Shown in pieces: positions 36,549 through 49,899 of a DNA stretch of 64,000 nucleotides (its first letter is position 1; every line of letters starts with the position of its first letter). The DNA is from Ustilaginoidea virens (Eukaryota > Ascomycota > Sordariomycetes > Hypocreales > Clavicipitaceae). The notes beneath the pieces are model-generated. The model was not told where the DNA came from, searched no databases, and saw only the letters and a list, made by a program, of their open reading frames with translations. The DNA lies in assembly GCF_000687475.1 (NCBI RefSeq), contig NC_057320.1, positions 1,984,001 through 2,048,000 of the forward strand, written 5' to 3'. A program made the translations under genes and the position numbers.

Positions 36549-37296
36549 GTATGGGTCTGGATCGATTGACGTATAATCTTCTGCAATTGCGGGTTGCTGT
36601 ATTGGGACATTTGGACGCAGAGAAGCTTGTCAAAGTTGTCAACACTGCTAACTTGTCAGCATTGTCAACAAGGGCAGAGCGAACAATAGATGATCTAGGT
36701 GGGGCGAGAAAGCACATGTCTTGGCCCCATTTTGTTGGGGCAACCAGGCATGCGATGTGGCGGGTGGCTGGTGGTAGGTGGCTGGTGGCTGGTGGCTGGT
36801 GGCTGGTGGCAGGCAGGTGGCTGGCCTGGTGGCTTCTGTGGCTGTGCTGGCCTCGGGATGCGTGGGAGAAACGCTTGCACACACACACGCCAGCTAGTCA
36901 AGCTTCTCAACGTCGCATGCAACTCCCGGCTTTTCAACGGTTCATTCCTGCCTGCTTCCTTTCCAGTCCCTGTCATCGCTTGTTCCTGTTTATCCTCCCT
37001 AGCGCTCGAATCCATAAGGCCGGACCTCTCCCTAATAACTCCTCAGGCTCACTACGATCGTCGTCTTTGGCGGAGTTGAAGATCGGGTCTCCGTGCTTCA
37101 GCTATACTTGGCGGCTACATTGCACGCCAGGTAGCTCATGTGCGGCGCCTTCAAAATTTCCGCTTCCCTCTGCGCTGCCTCCCTCTGCTCTCTTCTTCAC
37201 CACTACGTACCTAAGGACCTTCAGAGACAGCCACAGCCCTGACTTTGAACTCTGCACACTTCCACCTTTTCCGCCTTGCCGAACCTGTGCCGCGCC
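36549..37296. other. Divergent promoter region with GGTGGCT minisatellite
   Basis: A GTGGCTG/GTGGCAG minisatellite (36762-36835, about nine 7-bp units) sits midway between the ecm14 and NCBP3-like starts. Apparent ORFs on both strands here are composed of this repeat. Confidence 0.75.
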
Positions 37297-38636
37297 ATGG
37301 ATTTGGACATTGAGATGGGCGATGCCGCGGATGGCATGCCCGAAATGCTCGCCGACGAACCCGAACCCCGACAGACGGAGGAAATTCTGGTACGAGCCGC
37401 GACCGGCGTCTCTTTCCCGTCGAAAAGCAATGGTCAGTGGTCCCCTGCTAATTTCGTATTGGGCAGCAACTCAACGACGAGCCTCAAGAACCTGGAGAGG
37501 TGGCAGAGGACGGACCCACGATCGCGGCCGGAGAAGAAGGGGGCAGTGAGAGCAAAACTGTTGTGCCAAACAAAATACACATTCATGGGGTCGACACCCT
37601 GCATACAGACGAAATCAAAGCATATGTCAGATCACACTTTGGTCTCGTCGACCGGATTGAGTGGATTGACGATCATTCCGCAAACCTCGTTTTTGCCAAC
37701 AACATGATAGCTCACGATGCTCTGGCCGCCCTGAGTGCCATGGAGGTTTTGGACGTAACAGCGCTTGCCGTTGGGGAAACTCTGCCGGCGAAGCCTTTTC
37801 ACGGCAAGCCAGAAGTTTCGTTCCAACTTCGGTTTGCGGTGGAAAGCGACAAGAAACAAGCTGGGGCTGCGCTGCGCAGCCGATACTACCTGCTACATCC
37901 TGAGCATGATCCCGAAGAACGTCGAAGGAAGCAGCAACAAGACCGAGCCAGGTACAGAGACAGAGAAGGCAGCTACCATAGCCTTGCTGGCCGGCACAGG
38001 CGCGACGGATCAACTGATGATGCCGAAGTCTTCGAGGCAAGCATGTATGATGACGCCCCCCGGAGTCAGCGGTCCCGGCGCGGCTCTGGCTCAAGGGACG
38101 CAACGAATGCGCACTTGAGGAGCAATCATAACCACGGAAAGGAGCTCTTTGGAAACAGATCCTCGCTGCGGAAAAGGTCAGCGTCGCCTCGTCGACACTT
38201 GGACGGCGGCGATGCGCACCAGGACGAGCTAGAAAGATCTAATGACCGAAATAGGATCGAGGCGAGGTCGATAAAGAGTGGCCTGGCCGATAATAGTAGT
38301 AAAGAGCTCTTTCCCACGAAATCTTCGGGGAGGGGAGGCCAGCTGGACCAGCTGGATCAGCTGGAGGAATCCATAGGATCGGCTCGACTGCGGATCGAGG
38401 ATTTCCCCAACGTCGTCATCACCCCGGACAGCGCAACCGATGACGCTTTCAAAATCAAGGGCGCTGCTGCTGACGAGCGAAGGAATCGTGGCCGAGGGTT
38501 TGCCATCAAGGGAGCGGCGCTTGGGAGCGCCAGGGAACTGTTCCCCGACAAACTGGGCAATAGGAACGCTAGCCATGACTTGCCAAGCCCAGCACGCACC
38601 AAACGGAGGCAAAAAGCCCATGATCTATTTTCGTGA
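37297..38636 (+). CDS. NCBP3-like RNA-binding protein (nuclear cap-binding subunit 3 family)
   Basis: NCBP3 (animal C17orf85) binds capped mRNA and export factors; the fungal role is less known. Two exons, 37297-37389 and 37467-38636, are joined in phase 0 over a 77-nt intron, giving 420 aa. The conserved RRM-like domain (about residues 55-135) begins with the strand IHIHGVDTLHTDEIKAYV and contains the family hallmark RIEWIDDHSANLVFAN. A second conserved block, SFQLRFAVESDKKQAGAALR, precedes RSRYYLLHPEHDPEERR. The C-terminal half is Arg/Ser/Asp-rich. It carries three spaced copies of a short motif, KELFG, KELFPTK and RELFPDK (38139, 38301, 38532), and ends with HDLFS. Divergent from ecm14 and convergent with AP-1 gamma. 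Family assignment is good; cap binding is inference. Confidence 0.78.
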
Positions 38637-39631
38637 TGGTTCCAAGGACGAAAACGACCCGTCTCAACCAGGCCCTTGAGAGAGACCTGAACTAGCAACT
38701 TCCTTACACAACACCCACCACACACACGGGCTTACTTTGACAACAGATGCGTCTGCAAGAGCTCCTGAATTCATCTCCGACAGAAACGTCTCCGACAGAA
38801 ACTTCGAGGCTGTCAGCTCTGACAGTTTGCTCACTCCCCTCAACCCTTTCGACCGTGGATAGAAGCGTTCCAACCCTCACCCACAAGTCTTGCTTCATGC
38901 ACTGCAGGTTTTTCAGGGTGCTTCATATATTTGTATGCCCGTAACCATTAGATCAATTTCAGTTGCCTTGTTTTCGGGTAAGAATATGAAATCCGCGTGA
39001 CGAGAGAGGGAAGCAACAGATCAAAAACACACAACCCTCTTGACAATGTTGACGATGCCACTTATCGGACTGCAAAATTTCCAATCGATTACTACTCCTA
39101 CGCAGGGGGAACATCCGCTCTCCCTGATTATGCGCTCCAAGTATCCCACCCAAGTGGCTTGCTAGCAGCTCTCTTACGTAGTAGTGATTTTGGTACCTTG
39201 GCCATGTATGTCGTCCCCGTAGTCGAGAAAGCCAAAGCGGCCGCAATATCTTATCAAAATATATATATATATAAAAAAAAAAAAAACTTTCTACAAGGGT
39301 AGCAAACGGCGCTGAATCCGATGCGATGCGAGGCATTTATCGTTACGAATACGAAAATCCCCGTTTTCCAACAGCCACGGTGAAATCCTAGCACGAAAAA
39401 AGTCCGAGAAAGATCCTGGTCCAATCAAAGACTTGAGCCGAGACTCCGTGTGCAAAGGCGAAGAACATGGAGGACCCAGCGGCGCTCGTGCATGGAGCGT
39501 TACCAGATCATTGTTTTTATGAACTTGCTTACATTATTGCAACCTCTCGGAGGCGTAGCACCAGCTCCAGAGCTGTTTTGAGATGGTCGTGTTCCCGTCC
39601 CCCCTTCCTTGAAACCGAAACCGAATTGTGA
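38637..39631. other. Intergenic between convergent genes
   Basis: 3' flanks of the NCBP3-like gene and AP-1 gamma. An AT dinucleotide/A-run (39258-39287) is present. No gene is supported. Confidence 0.6.
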
Positions 39632-42364
39632 TCACGGCTCCGTCCAGTTTACTTGATCCATTACTTTCCCAGCGGATGGATGATCATATCCGATTCTAAG
39701 ACGCAAGCGAAGGGGCTTTACGTTCGGAATAGTTAGCAATGTTTCCTTTCCAGGGGTGTAGTTAGGGGCCATTAAGACAGAGATCCTGCTAGTCTTACCC
39801 CGTTGCACCCAGAAACCCTCATCAGTTGCGTAGCTACAGCATGAGGTTCTAGTTGTGAAGCCGATATATTGAGAAGCTGGAGTTTCTGAGACTTGGGCAC
39901 AGCAGCTTGCAGCCCAACATTGTGGAGAGAGATAGACGTAGACACATTTTGGAACCGTGCGACGGCTTGGATGAGCCCTTCTGCATTCCGTTGCACCTGT
40001 ATGCTGACTTTGAGACTGTTGGCGTTGTAGCAAGAGTAGCCCGGGTCTGCTTGAGCATGTCGTGGGGGCGCTTGGTCCGACCCTGCCATATCCGAACCGA
40101 CAGGTGGTGGCGCAGGCGACGAGGTGAATAGTCCCGAATTGGGCCTGACGAGATTCATCATGGATGCCATGTCGCCTTGTTCGGGAGCTCTTGGTGATGC
40201 AGACATTGACGAGGGTGATGCGCTGCCGCCTCCGAGGATGTCGGCTAGTAAATCTGAGTTTGTAGTTGCGGAGACATTGGAGGAGGGGGCCGCCGGAGCG
40301 TCCATGAGATCGAGTAAATCCTGCTCCGTTGGTTTGATAACTTTGGATTTCCTGTTTGCGACTTTGGACCTCCTGGAAGGTGCTGGACCAAGAACTCTGG
40401 AAGACTCCTTTATTTGCGGCGGCGGCATCTTCTCTAAAACGCCGAGCCGAATGGCGTCAAACGAGAAGAGATTGCTGTACTCAACAGCCCGTTGCTGGAC
40501 TTCAACATCCAAGCTCGTTTGGTTACCTTGCAAGATTCGCCTGATTCTTTCAATCTGAGAGACGTCTGAAAAGCGCGTAGTCACTTTCATCAAGGCTGTG
40601 ACGATGTATTCGGTGGAGATTTGAGTAACATAGCTGCTGTTCAGAATCGTTGCGAATAAGTCCACCACCTCATGCTCTTTGACCTCCTGTACAAGCTCTT
40701 CCTCTTCGTACTGGCCGCCTTGGAGGAGAGCATCGGCATATTCGCCAATGCACCAGGCTCCTGCTTGAGTGAGGCTTTCTTGGGTAATGTCTCTCTTAAG
40801 GTTGGCGTACAGCTTCTGTACAGCATACGTTTGCAACTCTGGCGTGGTTGCAATAAGACGGACAAAGGAGGATAGAATCTGTTCCTTGACATAATTGCCG
40901 GCAAGCGACATGACTCGCAGCATGGTATCAAAATGCCATCGTTTGTTGGGGGAAAACTTGTCGGCGGCGATGCCAATCTGACTCGTCATGGTTGGCTTAA
41001 ACTCGTTGTCAGCAACCTCCAGGAACGCCAGGAGCTCCCGAATGAGTACGCGGACATTGCTGTCGTTTATGAGGGTGAAGCTAAGATCAAGGGCACGGCG
41101 CCTGATACTGATGTCTGGATCCCTCAAACATTCCAATATCGTGTTCCTATGCCTCTGGACAGCATTGGGCTCAATAGCCACCACCTTTATCAAAGTATTT
41201 AGCGCCACGTAACGGATATTGTTATCACGATTTGTCAGGAACTTGCCCAGGATGTTGACGCCAAGAACGCGGAGACCAGAGTCTGCCTCGATGTCGAGGA
41301 TGGTACGCACTGCCTCATACAGAATGGAGTTGCCCACGTTTTTGGACGAGTCCGTGTTGGTCGCCACTTGAGCGAGGATATCATTGATTTGTTCGCTGAT
41401 TTCGGAGTCTCCCATGGCAAGGATTCTGAGGAGTCGCAGGATTTTGACCTGCAGAAACGGATCGGTGATGCCGGTGACATCATGTTCTGGAGCGTAACCC
41501 GACGTGGAGAGGCCCTTGAGAGTCTTTACGAGGCTGGGGGCAAAGGGCCGGAACTTGTCAACGATGCCCTCTTCGCCACCTTCCTCTTCATCTGCCTCGC
41601 ACAAACTCGTGACCAGTGTGAGACCGCACAAGAGAACCCCATGGTTCCGGTCGGCCAAAAGGTGGGTTGCTTTTTCGAGGAAATGTTCTTGCAGGTCGGG
41701 GACTTTGCGGCAAATTCGCATCGCGCAAAGAGCTGCCTTTCTTCGAATGTAGGGATTAGATGTAGAAATCAGGTTTTCAATCTCTGGAAACAGATCCCTA
41801 GACATTTCGATGGAAGCGATATTGCCGAGCGTGCATAGAGCAAGGCCCACGATGTATTGATTTGAATGCCCGAGATCACTTCAGTCGCGACAGGGGTTAA
41901 CCCGGTGCCTGTAGGGGAAACGATGCGGTGCCAAAGACCGCCAGTGGAATATACATACTTTTTCAACGAGTTAGTGACCAAGGTTAGAACCTCTTGATTC
42001 TCATCCAGAAGTAAGCTCGTGGCAAGGTGGCCGAGGCGCTTATCCGCAAATCGAGGAGAGGCGAGCAGTTTCAGGCATTCGATCTGACCGAAGTGGGTGC
42101 GCTCCCCTAGCGTGAAGAGGTATAGCAACTTGGCGACATTATTGCGTCTGTCACAGGAGTCAGTTTCGAACGACTTGAAAGAATTCCGAGTCTTCTATCG
42201 TGATATAACAGCCAGCCCCCTTACCGGATGTTGTGATCATGACTTTCTTCCCGGAAGCTTGCTCGAATAGCGGCGCTCTCCTTTTGTATAACCGCTCTCT
42301 CGTCAGCAATGGTTTTCGCCGCGCGGACGTTTCGTATGAATTGCTTTACTATATGCAGCGTCAT
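39632..42364 (-). CDS. AP-1 complex subunit gamma (gamma-adaptin)
   Basis: Large subunit of the clathrin adaptor AP-1 for trans-Golgi and endosome traffic. Four exons: 42225-42364, 41959-42147, 39799-41878 and 39632-39715, giving 830 aa, typical for fungi. The N-terminal trunk is unmistakable: [41 protein letters not shown] (split across intron 1) and [20 protein letters not shown] (across intron 2). Armadillo-like helices run to about residue 600, followed by an acidic-dileucine-like, Ser/Pro-rich hinge and the C-terminal ear. The last exon restores the ear's end ([14 protein letters not shown] to QVNWTEP). Introns are 77, 80 and 83 nt, and the last contains a CTAAC branch site. The start (Met-Thr-Leu-His) is the only ATG just upstream of the conserved block. 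In yeast the gene is APL4. Confidence 0.95.
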
Positions 42365-43468
42365 CTCTTAGCAAGTCGTGCAAACTTGGTTGAAGACAAG
42401 ATCTTACAGGAGCTCATTGTGAGGGCGAGTGGCTGGCTGGTCGAAGAGGCCGGGGGGGGGGTTGCGGAAGAGAGGCGAGCTGTGCATACACCCCGTTTGG
42501 GAGGTAATGATTCGTTTGCTTGAGGCGGGCAGGTAGGCAGCAGAGAAAGAATCAAACAGCCCACCAACTACCGTAGGGACCCATTGACACTGATGACGTG
42601 GGAAGTCAATGTCCTGGAGCGAGGCAGGTTGGGACTTGGAGGTTAGGGAACGTGGGGCGACGAGGTACTACTCCGTAGTTGACAGTTGACTGTTGGGATT
42701 GGCCCGGATGGGGTACGTATCTACCAGCCTTAGGTAATGGCGCCACGGCCTGGAATCCAGAGAACAGTATCCAGCGACGGCTTTCAGTCATAAGACGGCC
42801 AAAAATAATCACCAAGAAGTGTCTATGCTTGCATATGAATAGGTATTCTGTATCCTACCCGAGATGACGACGCAGGTGACTATCGCCATGAACCTCTTGG
42901 CGCGCCATTCGGTACCTGGGAAAACTGACCACCGTTGTTAAACGTCGGGGAGAGCTACGGCCCGAGCAACCGGGGAGCTTGCCTCGGGTTCGTTTTTCGA
43001 CTCCCGTGGACAAAGCACTGCCCCAAACCTACCTTGCATCGGTGTTTATAAGAAGAGGAGCTGAGGAGCTGAGAAGCTGGTATTGCCGGGATTCGGCACA
43101 AGTTCGACTGACCAAGCCATCTGCCATGGTCATATCACCCCTTACTTGACTACACCTACCTGTCCATGGTAAGGTAAGGGGAGCAGAGAATTCAAGACAA
43201 GACGTGGACGTGGCATTTCAACAAAGGCGCAATACGACATCAAGCGCGAGCGGCTAGCAGATTGCCTACTATGAAACATGTCAAAATAAAAACGAGATTG
43301 GGAAGGGACGAGGAACTGGATATTTTTTCAGCTCTCGGCAACACCATTGTATCTGCGAATCCTCATTCTAGATATGCGGTGACGTTGTGGATTGAGCAAA
43401 TAGAAGAGCGAGTGCACAGTCTCCCCATTCATCGACGAATTCCCTTCCTCAATAGTTATGCTCGGCTG
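42365..43468. other. Intergenic: AP-1 gamma promoter and calmodulin 3' flank
   Basis: A 1.1-kb interval with one TACTCCGTA copy (42669-42677). No supported gene. Confidence 0.6.
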
Positions 43469-44493
<1,025 letters not shown>

Positions 44494-44640
44494 GATGGGC
44501 AAGAGTTTTAGCAAATGTTGTTCGGTTAAGGAGACGAGATGAGTCGTTGTAGCCGCGCGAGCGGAGAAGTTGTAACGGGGACTTCCCTTCCCATTATGTC
44601 GTCGGAAGTCAGCGACCAGTAGAGAGGAGTCTTTAATCTG
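44494..44640 (-). promoter_or_regulatory. Remaining unique sequence upstream of calmodulin
   Basis: About 150 bp of GC-balanced sequence separate the calmodulin ATG from AT-rich repeat DNA. The 5' leader and core promoter must lie here unless transcription starts inside the repeat. No clear TATA box is seen. Confidence 0.5.
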
Positions 44641-44951
44641 AAAGATTCCTTTACCTATTAACCTAGTTATTTTGCACTAAAAGTATTCCTACTATTATAA
44701 TTGCTGTTCTTATTAATGCATAGGCCAATTCTATAAGAAATTTTATTTATTTTAATAGTAATTAAATTTTAAAGATTAATTTAAGATTTAATAAAATTTA
44801 ATTAATTATGTAAAAATATATTTTAATATTTTAATATTCTAAAATATAGTCCTAAATTACTTGTAAAATATGTCAGAATAAAAGTTATTTATTATTCATT
44901 TATTTTATTATTTACAAATATCTATTATTGATAATTTTTACATATTGCTGT
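44641..44951. other. AT-rich transition into the repeat block
   Basis: Composition changes abruptly near 44640 to AT-rich, TpA-dense sequence with ATTTTAAT-like words. No coding potential is visible. Confidence 0.75.
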
Positions 44952-45979
44952 TGTTACAATTCTGAGGGTAAATATAAAGTGAAGCCGGTAAAAAGGCAAG
45001 ACAAATATAAATAACCAGAAACGCAGGAAAGGTGAAAAGAGTTAAGAGGCATATAGTGCATTAATAAGTTCGATTGTACTGCCCTTCTACTATCTAAAAA
45101 GAAGGGGAAAAGCTATCCTAAATATATCTAAGAGAGAGGATAGGCCCAGGCATCCAAGGTAGCCAATAAGAGAGCTCCTTGTAATACCCATTATACCACA
45201 ATATATCCAGCCTTACCATATATTTAAAAATAAGGTCTAATACGTCATATCAAGCCTTACCAAATATTTTAAATAATGCCCGGTGTGCTACGTAATATCC
45301 AGCCGTATTAAATATTTAAAATAATGCCCGGTGTGCCACGTAATATCCAGCCGTATTAAATATCTTTTAAATAAGGCCCGGTGTGCCCACGTAATATCCG
45401 GCCGTATTAAATATTTTTAAATAAGGCCCGGTATACCCACGTAATATCCGGTTGTATTAAATATTTTTAAATAAGGCCTAGTGTGCCCACGTAATATCCG
45501 GCCGTATTAAATATTTTTAAATAAGGCCCGGTATGCCCACGTAATATCCGGTTGTATTAAATATTTTTAAATAAGGCCCAGTATGCCTACGTAATATCCG
45601 GCCGTATTAAATATTTTTAAATAAGGCCCGGTATGCCTACGTAATATCCGGCCGTATTAAATATTTTTAAATAAGGCCCGGTGTGTCTACGTAATATCCG
45701 GCCGTATTAAATATCTTTTAAATCAGGCCCGGTACGTCATATGCCGTCTTACCATATATTTTAAAATAAGGCCTGATATATCATATCAAGCCTTACTAAA
45801 AATAAGGCCCGATAAAGGCCTACCTTATTTGGTATATAGTACTAATCCACTGAAAATCCAGAAGGTATACGGTAAAGGCCTAAGGTTAGTAAGACTACTA
45901 TAAGTCCGGTGGAATAGTCGTAAGTCTAAAAGATAGTAGAAGGGCCAGCAGTCTAGTAGACTATTATAGGATTTTAACA
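44952..45979. mobile_element. Probable Gypsy-type LTR containing a tandem array
   Basis: The segment starts TGTTA and ends TAACA, a perfect 5-bp terminal inversion usual for Gypsy LTRs. It is followed directly by CCCCCTC, the complement of a polypurine tract, so it would be the 3' LTR of a minus-strand element whose body lay to the right. No matching target duplication or partner LTR is in view. The call rests on the termini only. Confidence 0.45.
45278..45727. repeat. 50-bp tandem minisatellite, about nine units
   Basis: Units start at about 45278, 45326, 45376, 45426, 45476, 45526, 45576, 45626 and 45676. All but the first are 50 bp. Each has a GCCCGGTRTGC start, a CACGTAATATCCGG centre and an AAATATTTTTAAAT near-palindrome. 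Copies differ almost only by C/T and G/A transitions. Degenerate units extend to about 45180 and 45830. Confidence 0.92.
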
Positions 45980-46159
45980 CCCCCTCTAATTAGCTACTAT
46001 AGTAGCAAGCTAATCGTATATAAAGGATAGAGAAAGAAAATGCATTAAAAAAGGGCTAAGGAAAAATATATATATAAAAAAAACCTTAGTAAAAATAATA
46101 TAAGTTAGCAGGCCCTAAGGCCTAGTAACTTACGGAACCTAGTAAATTTAGGTCCCGGC
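45980..46159. other. Repeat remnant between LTRs
   Basis: AT-rich sequence after the CCCCCTC tract, with an ATATATATA run near 46070. It could be the truncated internal end of the element to the left. No coding potential. Confidence 0.5.
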
Positions 46160-46628
46160 TGTTGATATAAACTCGGGGTACCCAGTTGTACGTAGGGTCG
46201 CGCGCGTGGTATTATGTACCGTGAGGTCACTAAGTAAAGGATTTATTGACTTTACTAATGACTGACTATCTAAGAAGGAAGAAAGGATGTCGGAATCGCT
46301 GTCGCAAGGTGCCCAATTGGGCACCAATTGGGCACATTGCGACGAATGTGCCGCGCACACCCGTTACGCACGATGTGGCCACTTTTGCCCCTATGCCCCT
46401 GAGCCCGGTAGGGCACGCGGGCAGTCTGGCCCGACCGCGCCGATACACGTGACTACGGCACGCACAAAAAGGCCATATCGTGTAATTACTCTTTTGCTTC
46501 TTTTCTTTCCTCTTAGTTAGTCAATCATAATCAAAGAAGTAACCATACCTTTGACTGGTGACCTTATGGTACTTGATACCACGCGTGCGACCCTATGTAT
46601 AACTGGGTACCCCGAGTTTATATCAATA
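46160..46628 (+). mobile_element. Rearranged 5' LTR of Copia element A
   Basis: From about 46288 to 46628 the sequence matches the 3' LTR at 53130-53475. The first roughly 130 bp (46160-46288) instead match the reverse complement of that LTR's own 3' end, so the 469-bp segment begins TGTTGATATAAACTCGGG and ends with its inverse (…ATATCAATA). The authentic LTR start (TGTTGGTGATG) is missing. It looks like an inversion or an insertion of one LTR end into another. Confidence 0.7.
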
Positions 46629-46959
46629 CTGATTAGTGGTGATAACTACCACTCATAGGATAATATCCTGCAAAAAACGGTGCATTATAGATCAGCAAGA
46701 TATTAATATCGAAGAGGCAGTTAAGCTTTCTTAGCTATGCTAACTAGAGGGAGAACGATTTGTGACCTCTCCTTCCCTTCGTCTATCACGAGGAAGAAAA
46801 CTTACGCTAAATATTACGATATTTGAAGATACCCTTAGCATTTAAAAAGAACGATTTATAACCTTTTTCTATTTTTTCTTTCTTTTACTACTCTAGTAAA
46901 AGCCCTTTCGAATCTTATACTCCTTGTAATATATCCCCCCCCCCCCCCCCTTTAAACCC

Positions 46960-49420
46960 TTACCTTAACACTATGGCCTTATCATCATTAATATTATAAT
47001 AATTATGAGAGCTACCTAAAAGGATACAACGGTTTGCCTCACTCTTTAACGACAATTAGACTAACGCTATAGAGCCCATCGACCCTGATAATGCTATAAA
47101 TGTATAGCTATATAACTGTATCGCGTTCCTTATAGATACCTATGAGGAAAACACCTACCTGGATAATAATCTCTAGGAATAATTCCGCGAGGATTATAGC
47201 GAATAGAATAAAGCCCTATTCCGCCGTATTAATACTCAGGTTTTACGGCAATTCCGCTTAATATTACGGGAATGCGGCGTATATATTGGAGTATCGGGTT
47301 CCCTAATAATACTAACCCTACTTAAATGCCTTTAATAATAATAGAATCCACAATAGCCTCAAGAGGAAATAACCCGGCAATTTACTCGCAGTATATTCCT
47401 ATCCCGGCTTAACCCTACTAGGGAAACCTTACTACCTATCGGTAATACCGAGCAAGAGATATAAAGGCTTCAAAATACGCCTTTATATACACGCATAAGG
47501 CCCTTATTATTATTATTACGAGCCCCTATAACGGTTGTGCGAATACCCTCGCTAAGGCTCTCGCTATAGCACTCACAAGCCCTATTAACGCCAAAGGAAT
47601 TCGCAATACTAATAGTACGATTATAGTTATAATAACCTATCGTCCCCCCCTCTATATTAAAGAAGCCTTATGTCCCTACCGAATAAGAAAAGGGCCGGTC
47701 CTAATAACTAAAAGGGAAGACGCCTATTTATAATAGGCCGCTATTCGAAATAGGGGAGAGCTCTCGTTATTAATAATAATATATAACGGCTAATGATTAT
47801 AGCCTATAAGACCGACCCGATTAATTATATTAACCTAGGGATTATACCCTTAGCCGAGGCGGCTATCTTAATACCCTTTGAGGTTATAGTATACCTAATA
47901 GAGGTCGAGTTATAGGCCCTAATAATATGCTTCCCTCAATAGAAGACCCTAATAATAATACCCTCTAAGCTAATGCCGCCCCTAATACTAGATATCACGA
48001 ATCGCGGTATTGCGGCCTATAGGCCCTAACGCTTTATCCTTATCCAATAATACTAAAAATAGGCATGGCACCCGGCCCTTCCTATCAATATCGCCCTACC
48101 TAGGCTGATGAACGGACCATTTTAACGGGAGGATTGGTAAATCCGGACCGACCCGGGTTATAGGATAACCCAGCTAGAGCTCCCGCTAGCCTACCGTAAG
48201 GCTACCGATAAGCCGTTCTGGAATACCCTCTAGAATAATAATACCACCAAAAAGATTATACCTAAAGAGCCTATATAGAGGCCGGGTTTAATAATATATC
48301 GAAGAAGATATCTAACCTCTTATATAGCTATCGTATAGAGGATAGATATAGTGGTAAAATAGATGACTTTATTATACTAAAAATTATCTCTTTTAAGAGT
48401 AAGTGCCGCCTACTAGGATTACCCGATAATGCATTAGCTAGAGCCTTCTAAATTATACTTATCGGCGATATTAAGACCTTTTACTTTAATAATATTAAAT
48501 GTATTCGCAATACCCTCACTTTTGACGATATAGTCCGCAAAGTTAAGAGCCATTTCGAAAATAAAAACACAAAATAATTCTATTTGCACCATTAGAATAG
48601 AATAACACTCCAATCAACTATCGCAAAATATCCTAATAAGTTAAAGTTAGAATGCCTTAATATCCTATTGGAAGAACTTTAATGCCTATATTATAGTCTT
48701 TTTCCCCCCTTTATAGCTAATATAGAACTTCACTAATAAGTCCTTAATGCTATAAAGGATACCCCTAAGTATAGCCAGGCGCTATATCGATATGCCCCTA
48801 TATTCGAAGGCCTTGCCGCTAACTTATGGCGATCCCTTTCTATCTACGAGTTAATTTATATAAATTAATAGCATTATTTCCTTCAACAATAATATTATAA
48901 TACTGACGATATTATTAATGATAATATAGCATTATTTATTGACTGTAGATATAGTCAATCCCGCCTTTAACGCCGATTCGGCCTATAGCAGTAGTATCAA
49001 TGGCAATAATAAAATCGCGCCTTTCTATCTAGGCCTTATTAAAGAAGATGCTTCGTTTGCAATAAATCAGGATATTAGTCATCTAACTATACTGATAAAA
49101 AGCAATAAGAATTAAAGGCATAATGGCTAAAAAACCGCTCTAACCGGACCGCCCCTAATAATAAGAAATTCCGTATTTTCCTATAGGAATACGAAAGGAC
49201 TGCCGACTAAAGCCACCTTAAAGATACCGATTTTAATAATATCGTTAAAGATATTAAAGTCATAATAGTAGGGGATGCACAATAGGATGCAGAGAATGCT
49301 ATTATACTATAAATTATAGCCACTTAGTACTTCCTAGCCCCTACGCAAATAGAACTATCACCTTCTTTATCTATCGAAATATTATAAGCCCTATAGGATA
49401 AATTATGCCGATATGCCTTC
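46960..49420 (+). pseudogene. Copia A gag remnant
   Basis: The C-terminal zinc knuckle is recognisable at 49049-49096 (CFVCNKSGY, stop, SSNYTDKK). The third Cys and the His ligand both read Tyr and the Trp codon is TAG, all single C-to-T or G-to-A changes. The upstream capsid region contains the fungal Copia block near APIFEGLAANLWRS (about 48802-48843). Confidence 0.75.
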
Positions 49421-49504
49421 CTATAGATTAACCCCTTCCGAATGCCCTTACTACTACCCGACTGTAATTCTGCCTTTCTAGAAGAAGAATAGTATAGTAA
49501 CCAT

Positions 49505-49801
49505 ACCTTCCGCGGAATCCTACTAGATACTAGCGCTTCCGGCTTATCAATAGCAGGCCTAGGTTAAGTAAAGGCCCTAATAAGATTGATGAAGACCCTG
49601 ACTATCGAGATAACTAATAAAAAGCATATGGTAAACTTCGGCGCTAGCTCTACTATATCTTCCGGCATACTAAATATCCCTATAATATTTAGGAACATCC
49701 CCTTCTATATCCTTAATAGTGGCACCCCCTTCCTTTATTCTATTATAGATATAGATAGGATAGGCATAAAGCTTAATAATATTGATAACCTATTAATCTA
49801 A
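49505..49801 (+). pseudogene. Copia A aspartic protease remnant
   Basis: The active-site segment reads FRGILLDTSASGLSIAG with Asp at 49526-49528; the Gly expected after Thr reads Ser (G-to-A). The stretch to 49801 then stays open (71 codons), with the Copia block TPFLYSIIDIDRIGIKL. Confidence 0.8.
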
Positions 49802-49899
49802 GGGGATATTAAGGTCCCTATTATTAGGAAATAGGGACATCTATAGTAGACTCTTAATACCACGGATACTACTGCCTTCTACCTCTTATTATAGGAAAT

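Noticed and set aside
36551..37549. 332-codon open frame spanning the ecm14/NCBP3-like promoter
   Set aside because: It is built from the GGTGGCT minisatellite and runs over the first exon and intron of the NCBP3-like gene in the wrong frame.
45278..45727. CRISPR-like spaced repeats
   Set aside because: Units are contiguous, with no unique spacers, in a eukaryotic repeat region; it is a minisatellite.
46246..46520. Short open frames repeated near 46.3 and 53.2 kb
   Set aside because: They fall within LTR sequence shared by Copia A and B and have no protein features.
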